DNA from: an uncultured Pelagibacteraceae bacterium | GTDB taxonomy: Bacteria; Pseudomonadota; Alphaproteobacteria; Pelagibacterales; Pelagibacteraceae | Direction: 5' to 3' | Assembly (NCBI GenBank): GCA_902582105.1 | Contig: CACHQT010000003.1 | Coordinates: 17,507-81,506 of the forward strand | DNA: 64,000 nucleotides | In this document: positions 24,162 to 32,927 of the stretch, in pieces | How the letters are laid out: every line of letters begins with the position of its first letter | How positions within the stretch are numbered: the first letter of the stretch is position 1 | Notes under the pieces: model-generated | Databases searched by the model: none | Seen by the model: the letters and a program-made list of their open reading frames with translations, nothing else | What the model was told of the DNA's origin: nothing | Made by a program: the position numbers and the translations under genes

Positions 24162-26492
24162 CTAGAACTTATTGGAAACTTCTATATTTGCTCCATAAAG
24201 ATCTATATCGCTGCTTAATTTATAATCAGAATTAAATCTAACATCAAATCCATTGATATTTTTTGAATAATTTAATCTTGCCAAATTATCTTTTAACGGA
24301 TCAAAGTTGAAAGCAAATTCAGAGTCTTCGCCAACAAGATGACTAAATTTTATTAATAAAGTATCTGTATGTGAATTTCTTATAGAGTTTACGCTCTGAT
24401 ATCTCTCATAATTTATTGAAACTGTAAATCCACTTAAGTATACAAATTCAAACCCTATATTTCCTCTAATATTTTGTTCAGAATAATTATCTAGTCTTGC
24501 TACATTAACATTTGAACTACCCGAAGTTGAATAATCTAATTCAGCAACAGGTGTAAAATCATAAACAAATTCTAAACCTCCATTTGGTGTAAATATTCCA
24601 TTTGGATATTTAATTTCATCCATATTAAATAGAAATCCTGCTGCAAGATCACCTGTTTCAAAATGATCGTTATCATATAAAACATCCTGAGCTTTTTTAG
24701 CATTGCTTATAAAGTCTGTATAATCAGAAAAATATGTTAAACCATAAGTAAGTTTGCCTGACGGGGTAATATTAAAATTCCCGTACGTTTTTTTAGATCT
24801 AAAATTTATTGCAGTAAATATTTGTTTACCATTTCTTTCTCCTGTGAGTTTGTCTAAATATTTCTGATCAAATCTTAGTGCGCTTAAGCCAAGTACAGCA
24901 TTTATATAATGATCTTCATCTTTAGGTATAACTCCATAGAAATTTAATGTTAAAGACTCCATATCGGTTCTCTGTTTAGAGCCCTTAATGTCATTATTAT
25001 TATCAGAATATCTTAAAGCTAGACCAAAGAATTTACTATCACCAAACTTTTTATCTGCACCAAGAGTTAAACCTTCTGCTCTAAAATGTTGCGCTTTCTC
25101 TAACAAAGTCTTTCTATGATCTCCAATTGAGATATCAGCATGACTCCAATATGACCATTTTGATTTTTTTGTCTCTTCTTTATTATTTTTACTTAATGAA
25201 ATTTGCTTTGTATTTGCTAGATGTTGTAATTTATTTGTTAGAGAAGATAGAATTATATCATCAGAATTAATATTAAAATTAAAGCTATTTAAATTTTCAC
25301 TATCTCTATTTCTTTTTACCCACTCAAATCTTTTAAATATTGTCGAAGTATTTAAAGCGATGTTTTGTTTTGCCAAAGTTAATTGTGATGCAAGGCTGGA
25401 TATTGAGTCTGATGTACATGACACCACACCATAAGGACATTCCAAGTCATATTGATAAATCTGATCTACCATATCACCTGTAAATCTTTGTGTTGTAAAA
25501 ACTTTCATTCCATCGCTAGAAAAAGAGAAACCTCCCATCCATCCATTATCGTTTGTACGACCAACAAATGGCATTCCAACGGAACCTATATGACTTGCTG
25601 TTGATACATCATAATTTTTACCTAAACTAAATTGGTGAATTCTCTCTAAGACATCTCCTTCTTGATTAAACACTGATATAAACATCGCACTTCCAGTGTC
25701 ATTAAATTCTACATCTGTAGCACTTGAATTTTCATCTTCCACTAAATCAATTCCTATATTTGTTAATTCTACAGTGTGTATTTGAGTAGGAGTAACGGAA
25801 GTGTTAAAAGGTGATGACAATGAAAATGTTGTAAGTTCCATAGTATTATGTTCGGCATTTAAAGCAAACATTCTTGTTCCGTCCTTGCTAAAAGAAAAAG
25901 AGTTAATAACACTGTTTAAAGCAAATTCATTTTCATAAGTTGCTGTTCTAAAATCAAAAGCTGTACTTAAATTGAATTTGTGTAATTCACCTGTCTCACT
26001 TAAAATAAAAAATATTTTACCATCTTGTGCTGCATGGATGCTTACATATTCAGTGGTAGCAGCACTCATGCCTTGTGCCACAAAATCTGGATGATCAACA
26101 TCAAAACCATCAATATCATCACAAGTGTGTATTCCAAGTGTAGTTTTTACAGTTTTTAATTCAAACGGATCTCTTACTTTATTCATAGATAAATCAAGAT
26201 CTCCCATAGCAGCAGTTTTATTCATATTATCATTTATTGAAAAAACCATTGTACCGTCATCGCTCCATAAAACATCTCGCACGTCCTCTGTTCTATCGTG
26301 ATTAAGCTGAATATTTGTTCTTTGAGAGCTAAAACAACCGGCAGCACCAGCAGGAATTCTATTATCTATATGTGTGACAGTTAAAGCTGCAGCAAAAGCT
26401 AGAGATGAAAAAAATAATCCGAATAAAATTATAAATATTTTTGGTTTTAGAACTCCAAATTTTAAATTTCTATAAATTTTTTTAAGATTCAT
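24162..26492 (-). CDS. Outer-membrane protein with N-terminal propeller-like repeats and C-terminal beta-barrel
   Basis: 776 residues. After a signal-like N-terminus (basic start, hydrophobic core, cleavage near AFA about residue 33) there are repeated strand motifs of the type D-G-T-x-hydrophobic-F (VLWSDDGTMVFSI, FSFSKDGTRMFAL, VEFNDTGSAMFIS, FSFSSDGMKVFTT), as in WD/PD40-like propellers. From about residue 450 the sequence changes to alternating polar/hydrophobic strands with aromatic girdles and ends in Phe, as in autotransporter-type barrels. A surface-exposed propeller passenger anchored by the barrel is the best reading; no protease or adhesin motif seen. Confidence 0.8.
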   Translation of the reverse strand: MNLKKIYRNLKFGVLKPKIFIILFGLFFSSLAFAAALTVTHIDNRIPAGAAGCFSSQRTNIQLNHDRTEDVRDVLWSDDGTMVFSINDNMNKTAAMGDLDLSMNKVRDPFELKTVKTTLGIHTCDDIDGFDVDHPDFVAQGMSAATTEYVSIHAAQDGKIFFILSETGELHKFNLSTAFDFRTATYENEFALNSVINSFSFSKDGTRMFALNAEHNTMELTTFSLSSPFNTSVTPTQIHTVELTNIGIDLVEDENSSATDVEFNDTGSAMFISVFNQEGDVLERIHQFSLGKNYDVSTASHIGSVGMPFVGRTNDNGWMGGFSFSSDGMKVFTTQRFTGDMVDQIYQYDLECPYGVVSCTSDSISSLASQLTLAKQNIALNTSTIFKRFEWVKRNRDSENLNSFNFNINSDDIILSSLTNKLQHLANTKQISLSKNNKEETKKSKWSYWSHADISIGDHRKTLLEKAQHFRAEGLTLGADKKFGDSKFFGLALRYSDNNNDIKGSKQRTDMESLTLNFYGVIPKDEDHYINAVLGLSALRFDQKYLDKLTGERNGKQIFTAINFRSKKTYGNFNITPSGKLTYGLTYFSDYTDFISNAKKAQDVLYDNDHFETGDLAAGFLFNMDEIKYPNGIFTPNGGLEFVYDFTPVAELDYSTSGSSNVNVARLDNYSEQNIRGNIGFEFVYLSGFTVSINYERYQSVNSIRNSHTDTLLIKFSHLVGEDSEFAFNFDPLKDNLARLNYSKNINGFDVRFNSDYKLSSDIDLYGANIEVSNKF

Positions 26493-26504
26493 ATTTTTTT
26501 TAGA

Positions 26505-27311
26505 TTATTTTATCGCTGGTTTTAAAAGACTTAACATTTTTTTGTGAATATTTCTATTTGCAGAAAATAGAATATTTCCAGCATATTTTGCATCTCTATT
26601 ATTCCAAGTTGAGCCAATTCCACCAGCTGCAGAAATTATCGGAATTATTGCATGGACATCCCAGATTTTATTTTGACATTGAAGTACAACATCAATTTTA
26701 CCTTCGCAAAAATGCATATAGCTTAAAGCATCAAAACATGGAAACTGCATAAGTTTTAAGACCCTTGGTATTCTGCTTTGTTTTTTTAATGATAGCCAAC
26801 CATGAAAAGCTCCTGCAAGTTTCATATTTTTTAAAGTTGCTTTCTTATTAACTTGTAATTTTCTTTTTTTACCTTTTTCAATTACATAAGCATTTTTTGT
26901 TGAAGTATTTAAATAATACTTATTCAAATTTGGAAAGTTTGCTAATCCTACGACTGGATTTCCTTTGTAATTTAATCCAATTAAATTACTCCAGGTTGGG
27001 TTACCAATTATAAATGATCTTGTTCCATCGATTGGGTCGATTACCCAAGTAAAGTCACTTTTAGTTTTTTTGTTACCAAATTCTTCTCCAATTATATTAT
27101 GTTTAGGAAACTTGTTTTTAATTCTTGATCTTATAAACTTTTCAAAAGCCCTGTCCGCCTTTGTCACTGGATCATAACCTTTTCCTTTGCTTTTGTTTAT
27201 AACCTTATAAGGTTTATCTAGTTTTTGGGTGTAGTACCTTGTCATGTCTCTCGCTAATTTGTTTAAAAAAGCAGCAAAAAATCTAATCTTTTTTGAATTT
27301 AATTCGGACAT
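26505..27311 (-). CDS. Inositol monophosphatase family, histidinol-phosphatase (HisN)-like
   Basis: 268 residues. The metal-binding motifs of the family are present: VTKADRAFE near residue 55, GEEFG near residue 80, and WVIDPIDGTRSFI near residue 93, followed by a C-terminal WDVHAIIPIISAAGG. Mg-dependent phosphatases of this family act on histidinol phosphate, inositol phosphate or PAP. The AGGI-type C-terminus and the PTWSNLIGL segment favour the HisN group. It lies 13 bp upstream of the propeller/barrel gene on the same strand. Confidence 0.85.
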   Translation of the reverse strand: MSELNSKKIRFFAAFLNKLARDMTRYYTQKLDKPYKVINKSKGKGYDPVTKADRAFEKFIRSRIKNKFPKHNIIGEEFGNKKTKSDFTWVIDPIDGTRSFIIGNPTWSNLIGLNYKGNPVVGLANFPNLNKYYLNTSTKNAYVIEKGKKRKLQVNKKATLKNMKLAGAFHGWLSLKKQSRIPRVLKLMQFPCFDALSYMHFCEGKIDVVLQCQNKIWDVHAIIPIISAAGGIGSTWNNRDAKYAGNILFSANRNIHKKMLSLLKPAIK

Positions 27312-27379
27312 AAGGAGATCACATACTATTTTATTTATCTTGATTAAAGCATAATTTTAAATAATCCTCAAAAAAGCTT

Positions 27380-28483
27380 ATGAAAATTGAATTAAATGAA
27401 AATAAAATTTTTTTTAACAACGGTCAATCTGTCCAAGAAATACACCCTTTTTGGTTGAGGGAAAGAGTGGATGGTGATCAGTATTTAGATAAAGGTACTC
27501 AACAAAGGTTGTTTGATCCTTCAACAATGAATGGTGAAATAGATATAAAAAAAGCAGAAATTAAAAATGGTTTTCTTGAAGTTAATTTCAATGATGGAGT
27601 TAATTCTAAAATTGATATTGGTAAACTTGAAACTGAATTTTCAAATAAGGACACAGTAATAAAATCTATACCTAAAAAAAAATGGGACTCAACTTTAAAA
27701 GATGTAAAAAATTTTGAATTTAAAGAAGGTTTTTACGAGTCAAAAGAAATGTATGATTTGTTGGTTGCTTTTTATGAATATGGTTTTGTTATAATTAAAA
27801 ATGTTCCTACAGAAAATAATTATATTGTTAAATTCGCAAATTCTATAGGAAGTGTAAGAAGAACAAACTTTGGAGAACATTTTAATGTAAAATCAAAATC
27901 AAATCCAAACGATTTAGCGTATACAACTTTGCATTTAAGCCCACATACAGATAACCCATATAGAAATCCTGTACCATGTATTCAATTATTACATTGTATT
28001 GAAAATGAAGTAAGTGGAGGTTATTCAACTTTAGTTGATGGTTATACTGTTACTGAAAATTTAAAAAAAAATGACCCAGATGCATACAAAATTCTTACAG
28101 AAGTTAAGGTGAGATTTAAATTTACAGATAAAAATGTAATGCTTGAAGACTGGTCAGAATTAATTCATTTAGATGATGAAAAAAATTTTAAACAGGTAAG
28201 ATTTAGTCCAAGATTAGATTATGTTCCAATGCTAGAAAAAGATAAATTAGACCAGTATTATAAAGCCCGAAAAAAGTTATCTGATATGTATAATTCAGAA
28301 AAAAATAGAATAGAATTTAAATTAGCACCAAATGATCTTATGATGATGGATAATTATAGAGTGCTACACGGAAGAACAAAGTATGATCCTGATGAAGGTA
28401 ATAGATTTTTACAAGGTTGTTATATAGATTTCGATAGTACAGAAGGCAAATTAAGACATTTAAAAAGAAAATTCAAAATTTGA
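27380..28483 (+). CDS. Gamma-butyrobetaine dioxygenase-like Fe(II)/2-oxoglutarate oxygenase
   Basis: 367 residues in two domains. Residues 5-85 match the GBBH-like N-terminal domain (HPFWLRERV...) and 110-367 the TauD/CAS-type oxygenase with His189-x-Asp191, His330 and Arg342. Known members hydroxylate gamma-butyrobetaine to carnitine or trimethyllysine. The zinc-binding cysteines of the human enzyme's N-terminal domain are absent, since the first cysteine is residue 200. The next gene, a DMT transporter, overlaps by 4 bp. The substrate is inferred from the family; other betaine-like substrates are possible. Confidence 0.85.
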   Translation: MKIELNENKIFFNNGQSVQEIHPFWLRERVDGDQYLDKGTQQRLFDPSTMNGEIDIKKAEIKNGFLEVNFNDGVNSKIDIGKLETEFSNKDTVIKSIPKKKWDSTLKDVKNFEFKEGFYESKEMYDLLVAFYEYGFVIIKNVPTENNYIVKFANSIGSVRRTNFGEHFNVKSKSNPNDLAYTTLHLSPHTDNPYRNPVPCIQLLHCIENEVSGGYSTLVDGYTVTENLKKNDPDAYKILTEVKVRFKFTDKNVMLEDWSELIHLDDEKNFKQVRFSPRLDYVPMLEKDKLDQYYKARKKLSDMYNSEKNRIEFKLAPNDLMMMDNYRVLHGRTKYDPDEGNRFLQGCYIDFDSTEGKLRHLKRKFKI

Positions 28484-29343
28484 CTCTTCGTGACTCATTA
28501 ATAGCCGCGATAGTTCCAATTTTTTTAGGTTTTGGTTTTGTTATTGCAAAACCAGCAATGGAGCATCTTCCTCCTTTTTTATTAATGGGTTTAAGGTTTA
28601 CTTTTGTTGCATCGCTTTTAATTTGGTGGTTTCCAATACCAAGGGCTTATCTTAAAAGGATATTTTTTGCTTCTCTTATAGCTAACACGCTTCAGTACAG
28701 TATTACCTACACTGGATTAAGTTTTATTGATGCTTCGGCTGCAGTATTACTTGTTCAAACTGAAGTTCCTTTCGGTGTTGTATTTGCATACTTTATGCTC
28801 AAAGAAAAACCAACATTTAGAAGTTTAATTGGAATAGCTATTGCATTTGTTGGGGTGTATATTTTAACTGGCTCACCAAACTTAGATGGTAAATTCATAG
28901 GTGTAAGTTTAGTAATTGTAGGATCAGGTGTTTGGGCTTTGGGTCAAGTTTTAGTAAAACCATTAAGTAAAGAAATAAATCCATTAACACTCGTTGCTTG
29001 GTTAGGTTTATTTTCTGGTCCGATATTAATAGGACTTTCTGCTATTTTTGACGGAAACCCAATTACCTACTTTAAAGCTGCTCCTTTTGAAGCTTGGATG
29101 ATTGCAATTTATTTAGGATTTATTATGCAGCCGATAACTTATGGCTGTTTTTACTATGTGTTAAAAAACAATCCTTTATACAAAGTATTACCTATAGTTA
29201 CTATGGGTATTCCTCCCACAGGGCTTTTAGCAGCAATTTTTCTTTTAGGAGAAGAACCTACTAAAGAGCTATTCATCGGTGGAGCTATAATTATAATTGG
29301 AGTGATACTGATAGTGTTTAATAAGCCTCAAAAAAAAAATTAA
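28480..29343 (+). CDS. EamA/DMT family transporter
   Basis: 287 residues with ten membrane helices in two EamA repeats; the first repeat starts with SLIAAIVPIFLGFGFVIAKPA. A TTG start is chosen because it overlaps the upstream stop (TTGA) and an ATG 26 codons later would remove helix 1. Family members export or import amino acids and metabolites. Translational coupling with the gamma-butyrobetaine-dioxygenase-like gene suggests a transported compound related to that pathway. The stop overlaps the convergent CcdA gene by 4 bp. Confidence 0.85.
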   Translation: MTLRDSLIAAIVPIFLGFGFVIAKPAMEHLPPFLLMGLRFTFVASLLIWWFPIPRAYLKRIFFASLIANTLQYSITYTGLSFIDASAAVLLVQTEVPFGVVFAYFMLKEKPTFRSLIGIAIAFVGVYILTGSPNLDGKFIGVSLVIVGSGVWALGQVLVKPLSKEINPLTLVAWLGLFSGPILIGLSAIFDGNPITYFKAAPFEAWMIAIYLGFIMQPITYGCFYYVLKNNPLYKVLPIVTMGIPPTGLLAAIFLLGEEPTKELFIGGAIIIIGVILIVFNKPQKKN

Positions 29344-30047
29344 CCGATTTTTTCTAAAAACGGTAAATATTTTAATATAAAAAATCCTAATACTTGAAGT
29401 TTATTAGTGGTAATTAAAATACCTGTTAAAAGTAATAAAATACCTCCTATCTTCTCTATTAAATTTATTTTCTTTTTTAAATTTTTTGAAACTAAAAGAA
29501 ATTTTTGAAATAAATATCCTGATAAAATGAAAGGAATGGCTAGTCCCAAGGAATATGAAGATAATAATAGAACTCCCCTAGCAATTACTTCTTTAGTTGA
29601 TGCTAGGGCTAAAATTGATCCAAGGATTGGTCCTATACATGGCGTCCAACCAAATGCAAAAGCCATACCTAGAACAGTAGGACTAAAAATATTTTTACTT
29701 TTATTAGCATAAATTCTTTTTTCATAATTTAAAAAATTAATTTTAAATATACCCAATATATGTAGTGAAAAAATTATAATGATTATTCCTGCAATAATTC
29801 TTAATGGAAAGGAATTACTTAGAAGAAATTTACCTAGAAAACTTGCTGATGCACCAAAAGAAATAAATACTATTGAAAATCCAAGAGTAAATAAAATTAT
29901 TGGAAATAAATTTGTTTTTTTGCTTTTAATTAAATCTTCTAAAGTATTGCCCGAAATATAAGATATATAACCTGGTATAAGCGGTAATACACACGGAGAT
30001 AAAAAGCTTATAAACCCTGCTCCAAAAGCAATAAACAGTTCTATCAT
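29340..30047 (-). CDS. ccdA: Cytochrome c biogenesis protein CcdA
   Basis: 235 residues with six membrane helices. Helix 1 carries SFLSPCVLPLIPGY with the redox Cys19, and a later FGWTPCIGPILG contains the second redox cysteine. CcdA/DsbD-beta passes electrons from thioredoxin to periplasmic thiol partners for cytochrome c maturation. A 39-residue membrane protein gene and an aldehyde dehydrogenase gene lie directly upstream on the same strand. The 3' end overlaps a convergent DMT gene by 4 bp. Confidence 0.9.
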   Translation of the reverse strand: MIELFIAFGAGFISFLSPCVLPLIPGYISYISGNTLEDLIKSKKTNLFPIILFTLGFSIVFISFGASASFLGKFLLSNSFPLRIIAGIIIIIFSLHILGIFKINFLNYEKRIYANKSKNIFSPTVLGMAFAFGWTPCIGPILGSILALASTKEVIARGVLLLSSYSLGLAIPFILSGYLFQKFLLVSKNLKKKINLIEKIGGILLLLTGILITTNKLQVLGFFILKYLPFLEKIG

Positions 30048-30055
30048 TGAAAAAA

Positions 30056-30175
30056 TTAATTAAATAAAAAAACTATTGAAAGTAAAATAATAAATGCCGC
30101 TCCATAATAAAATGGCATAGCTTTTCTCCATGAGAATAAAATTTTAGCTGCATTTTTTTTTTCTTTTTTATTCAT
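30056..30175 (-). CDS. Small single-pass membrane protein, 39 residues
   Basis: An open frame encoding a lysine-rich cytoplasmic start (MNKKEKKNAAK), then about 20 hydrophobic residues (YYGAAFIILLSIVFLF) and an immediate stop. It sits 8 bp upstream of ccdA and 2 bp downstream of the aldehyde dehydrogenase stop, exactly filling the gap between genes on the same strand. The positive-inside layout and position in the gene run support it as real. No family recognised; a link to cytochrome c maturation would be guesswork from ccdA. Confidence 0.55.
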   Translation of the reverse strand: MNKKEKKNAAKILFSWRKAMPFYYGAAFIILLSIVFLFN

Positions 30176-30177
30176 AA

Positions 30178-31620
30178 TTATCCTTTTATACCAAGATGAG
30201 TATATTTAATATTTAAATAATCTTTAATTGCCATTGAGCCGCCCTCTCTCCCATCTCCTGTTTGTTTAATACCGCCGAAGGGTGCCTCGGCTTGTGCTAC
30301 CAAAGGTGTATTCACTGCAACTGCGCCTGTTTCTATTTGTTCAGAAGCCTTTGTTGCTAGTTCCATTGAATTAGTGCAAATATAGCTTGCGAGACCTAGT
30401 TCATGATTATTTGCTCTTTTAATAACTTCATCAAATGTTTTAAACGACAGCATTGGACATAAAGGTCCAAAGGGCTCTTCTTTCATGATTGTAAAATCAT
30501 CTTTTACATCATCAAAAATTGTTGGTTCATAATAAAAACCTTTATTAAACCCTGAAGGTTTTTTTCCTCCTAACAACACTTTGGCTCCTTCTTTTTTGGT
30601 TTTTTCAACTAAATCCTCAATTTCATTAAGTCTTTTTTTCGTTGTCATGGGTCCTAATTGAACATCCGAATCCATTCCATTTCCTATTTTTAATTTTTTA
30701 GCTTTCTCTACAAATAAATTTACAAAATCTTTTTTTTTATTATCTTGAATATAGAATTTACTTGGAGAAATACAAACTTGTCCATTGTTTCTAAATTTTG
30801 ATGCTATTGCCATGTCTGTTGCTTTCTCGATGTTTGCATCACTAAATACAATAAATGGTGCATGACCGCTTAGCTCCATAGTAACTCTTTGAACTTTTTC
30901 AGCCGCTTGTTTAAGCACTAATTTTCCAACTCTTGTCGATCCTGTAATTGAAATTTTTTTTACTATATCTGATGAAATTAATTGAGAGGCTATACTTGGT
31001 GGGTCACCGGATAATAAATTAACTACTCCTGGAGGAACTCCAGCTTCTCTACAAATATCAACTAATTCCATCACTCCACCTGGTGCAATCACATCAGGTT
31101 TAATTATAACTGAGCAGCCTGCAGCTAAAGCAGTTGATATTTTTCTTCCTGATAAAACTAAAGGAAAATTCCAAGGAGACATTGCTGCAACAACTCCAAT
31201 TGGTTGATAGTAAACATGAATTCTGGTGTCTTCAAATCTGCTTTCTACTGTTTGACCATAAATTCTTTTTGTTTCCTCTGAATTCCACTCAAAAATATCT
31301 GCTGTAGCTCCTACTTCGCCCTTCCCTTCAATAAAAGGCTTTCCTACTTCAAGTGTTATCCATTTTGCAAGAACATCTTGTTTTGCTCTTATTAAATCAG
31401 CAATTTTTCTAATGACCGAAGACCTTTTCCAAGGAGATGTTTTTTTCCAAACTTCTAAACCTTTTTCAGCAGATTTAAGTGCTCGATCCACATCTTCTGG
31501 AGTAGCTTTTGATGCGCGACCTATAACTTCTTCATTGGCTGGGTTTATGACTTCATATGTCTCTTTGTTTGAAGATGCTTGCCATTTTCCATCAATAAAT
31601 TGTCCAAATTTTTCGTACAT
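30178..31620 (-). CDS. NAD(P)-dependent aldehyde dehydrogenase
   Basis: 480 residues, the usual length. The catalytic Cys is in NNGQVCISPSKF (about residue 285), the general-base Glu in MELSGHAP (about 250), the oxyanion Asn in MSPWNFPLVLSGRK (about 153), and the NAD-binding GSTRVGK loop is present. Sequence features resemble succinate-semialdehyde/glycolaldehyde/betaine-aldehyde types; the exact aldehyde cannot be set. A gamma-trimethylaminobutyraldehyde role is conceivable given the dioxygenase at 27380, but the genes are on opposite strands. Confidence 0.92.
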   Translation of the reverse strand: MYEKFGQFIDGKWQASSNKETYEVINPANEEVIGRASKATPEDVDRALKSAEKGLEVWKKTSPWKRSSVIRKIADLIRAKQDVLAKWITLEVGKPFIEGKGEVGATADIFEWNSEETKRIYGQTVESRFEDTRIHVYYQPIGVVAAMSPWNFPLVLSGRKISTALAAGCSVIIKPDVIAPGGVMELVDICREAGVPPGVVNLLSGDPPSIASQLISSDIVKKISITGSTRVGKLVLKQAAEKVQRVTMELSGHAPFIVFSDANIEKATDMAIASKFRNNGQVCISPSKFYIQDNKKKDFVNLFVEKAKKLKIGNGMDSDVQLGPMTTKKRLNEIEDLVEKTKKEGAKVLLGGKKPSGFNKGFYYEPTIFDDVKDDFTIMKEEPFGPLCPMLSFKTFDEVIKRANNHELGLASYICTNSMELATKASEQIETGAVAVNTPLVAQAEAPFGGIKQTGDGREGGSMAIKDYLNIKYTHLGIKG

Positions 31621-31667
31621 TAATTTAATTTAACATTACTATAGGTTGTGTCTACTATGCAATTTAC

Positions 31668-31693
31668 TCATTATTACATTTTTGCAATAATGA
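31668..31693 (+). promoter_or_regulatory. Inverted repeat in the leader of the GYD gene
   Basis: TCATTATT at 31668-31675 and AATAATGA at 31686-31693, separated by 10 nt, lie 30 bases before the GYD-protein start and upstream of a strong GGAAAGGAGA ribosome-binding site. It could be an operator or a leader hairpin. The remaining gap (31621-31723) shows nothing else clear. Confidence 0.3.
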
Positions 31694-31723
31694 TATTCTA
31701 AAAATTAAGGAAAGGAGATCATA

Positions 31724-32047
31724 ATGGCTAAATACTATATAATTGGAAATTACACTGCTCAAGCGTTTAAAGGATTTATAAAAGATCCTAAACAAGATAG
31801 AGCTGCTGCAGCAAATGCATTAGCAAATGCATTGGATGCTAAAATGGAATCATTTTCGATAACAAGAGGATCCTATGATTTTGTTGGATGTGTTAGCGGA
31901 AAAGACTTTGAATCAATGGCTGCAGTTAAATTGGCGGTTGAAGCTTCAGGTGCGATTAGTAATTTTACTATATTAGAAGAAATGGATATGGCTAAAACAG
32001 CTGAGATGGCTGGAAAAGCAATGGGTCTTTATAAGCCTGCAGGATAA
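31724..32047 (+). CDS. GYD domain-containing protein
   Basis: 107 residues with the GYD-domain layout: YYIIGNYTAQAFKGF strand-helix, a central SFSITRGSYDFVGCVSG where the name-giving G-x-Y-D occurs (GSYD), and a C-terminal helix. The fold is a small ferredoxin-like alpha/beta dimer of unknown biochemical role. A strong ribosome-binding site (AAAGGAGAT) and dedicated terminator indicate a well expressed single-gene unit. No neighbour gives a pathway. Confidence 0.85.
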   Translation: MAKYYIIGNYTAQAFKGFIKDPKQDRAAAANALANALDAKMESFSITRGSYDFVGCVSGKDFESMAAVKLAVEASGAISNFTILEEMDMAKTAEMAGKAMGLYKPAG

Positions 32048-32055
32048 ATTATTAA

Positions 32056-32090
32056 AATTAACTTCTAGTCTTAAGGGCTAGAAGTTAATT
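32056..32090. terminator. Hairpin terminator between GYD and PhyH genes
   Basis: Perfect 13-bp inverted repeat (32056-32068 and 32078-32090) with a 9-nt loop, 8 bp after the GYD stop. Its right arm covers the last codons of the convergent PhyH gene, so it can serve both directions. The T-run after the stem is weak, so termination may be partial. Confidence 0.65.
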
Positions 32091-32921
32091 TGCTTCATAC
32101 AAAGTTGGAAACATTTTTCCACCAAGCGGATCTCCATTTTTGTATCCAGCATCTTGCATAGATTTTCTATAATTGTAACTTGTCCAGTCACCAACATAAC
32201 TAATTTTTGCATCTTCCTTTGCTACTCTTAAAGTATAACGGCTTAATGTTTTTTCAGGTATTGAAGAGCTAAGAGTTCCATGAAGTGTTCTCATATCAAA
32301 TATTACACAATCTCCTAACTCACAATCCCATTTTAAAAATTCATATTTATCTTTATTTCCCAATATATCAGGTGGAAGTTCATATTTTTTTCCATCAACG
32401 ATACATTCATTTCCTTCAACTTTGTGACCATCCTTAAATAACACTCTTAAAAATAATTTATTCCATAAATGAGATCCTTTAACCCATACAACTCCCTCGT
32501 TTTTACCCGTTGCCTGTAAAGGCAACCATAGAACACACATGGTGCCATCCATATCAAAATAACTTATATCGTGATGAAATGGAGTTGAAGATTTAGATCC
32601 TTCCTCTCTTAAAAACCAATTATCCATAACAAGATTTATTTTTTTTGCAGACATTAATTCAGAAGCTATTTTTGCGTATGGTGAGTTAAAAACAAAGTCC
32701 TTAAACTCAGGTACTAAATCCCAAGTCCAGTAATCTTCTAGATAGGCAGGGACATTTTTTTCTATTGTATGTGACTTAAATCTAGGACTAGGATTTTTAA
32801 TATCTCTCTCAATACCTTTTTGAAGTTTTTTTATCCAGTGAGTATCGAATTTACCTTTTAAAAATATAGCACCATCTTCCTTAAATCTATTTATTTCATT
32901 TTTAGATAAAATTTTTGCCAT
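32085..32921 (-). CDS. PhyH-type Fe(II)/2-oxoglutarate dioxygenase
   Basis: 278 residues. The iron ligands His116-x-Asp118 are in STPFHHDISYFD, and the distal His is in MRTLHGTLSS near residue 217, followed by an arginine for 2-oxoglutarate (LSRYTLRVA). Not closely similar to the PhyH protein at 5732 outside the motifs. It is 6 bp downstream of a GT2 gene. The substrate is unknown. Confidence 0.83.
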   Translation of the reverse strand: MAKILSKNEINRFKEDGAIFLKGKFDTHWIKKLQKGIERDIKNPSPRFKSHTIEKNVPAYLEDYWTWDLVPEFKDFVFNSPYAKIASELMSAKKINLVMDNWFLREEGSKSSTPFHHDISYFDMDGTMCVLWLPLQATGKNEGVVWVKGSHLWNKLFLRVLFKDGHKVEGNECIVDGKKYELPPDILGNKDKYEFLKWDCELGDCVIFDMRTLHGTLSSSIPEKTLSRYTLRVAKEDAKISYVGDWTSYNYRKSMQDAGYKNGDPLGGKMFPTLYEAN

Positions 32922-32927
32922 TTTAAT

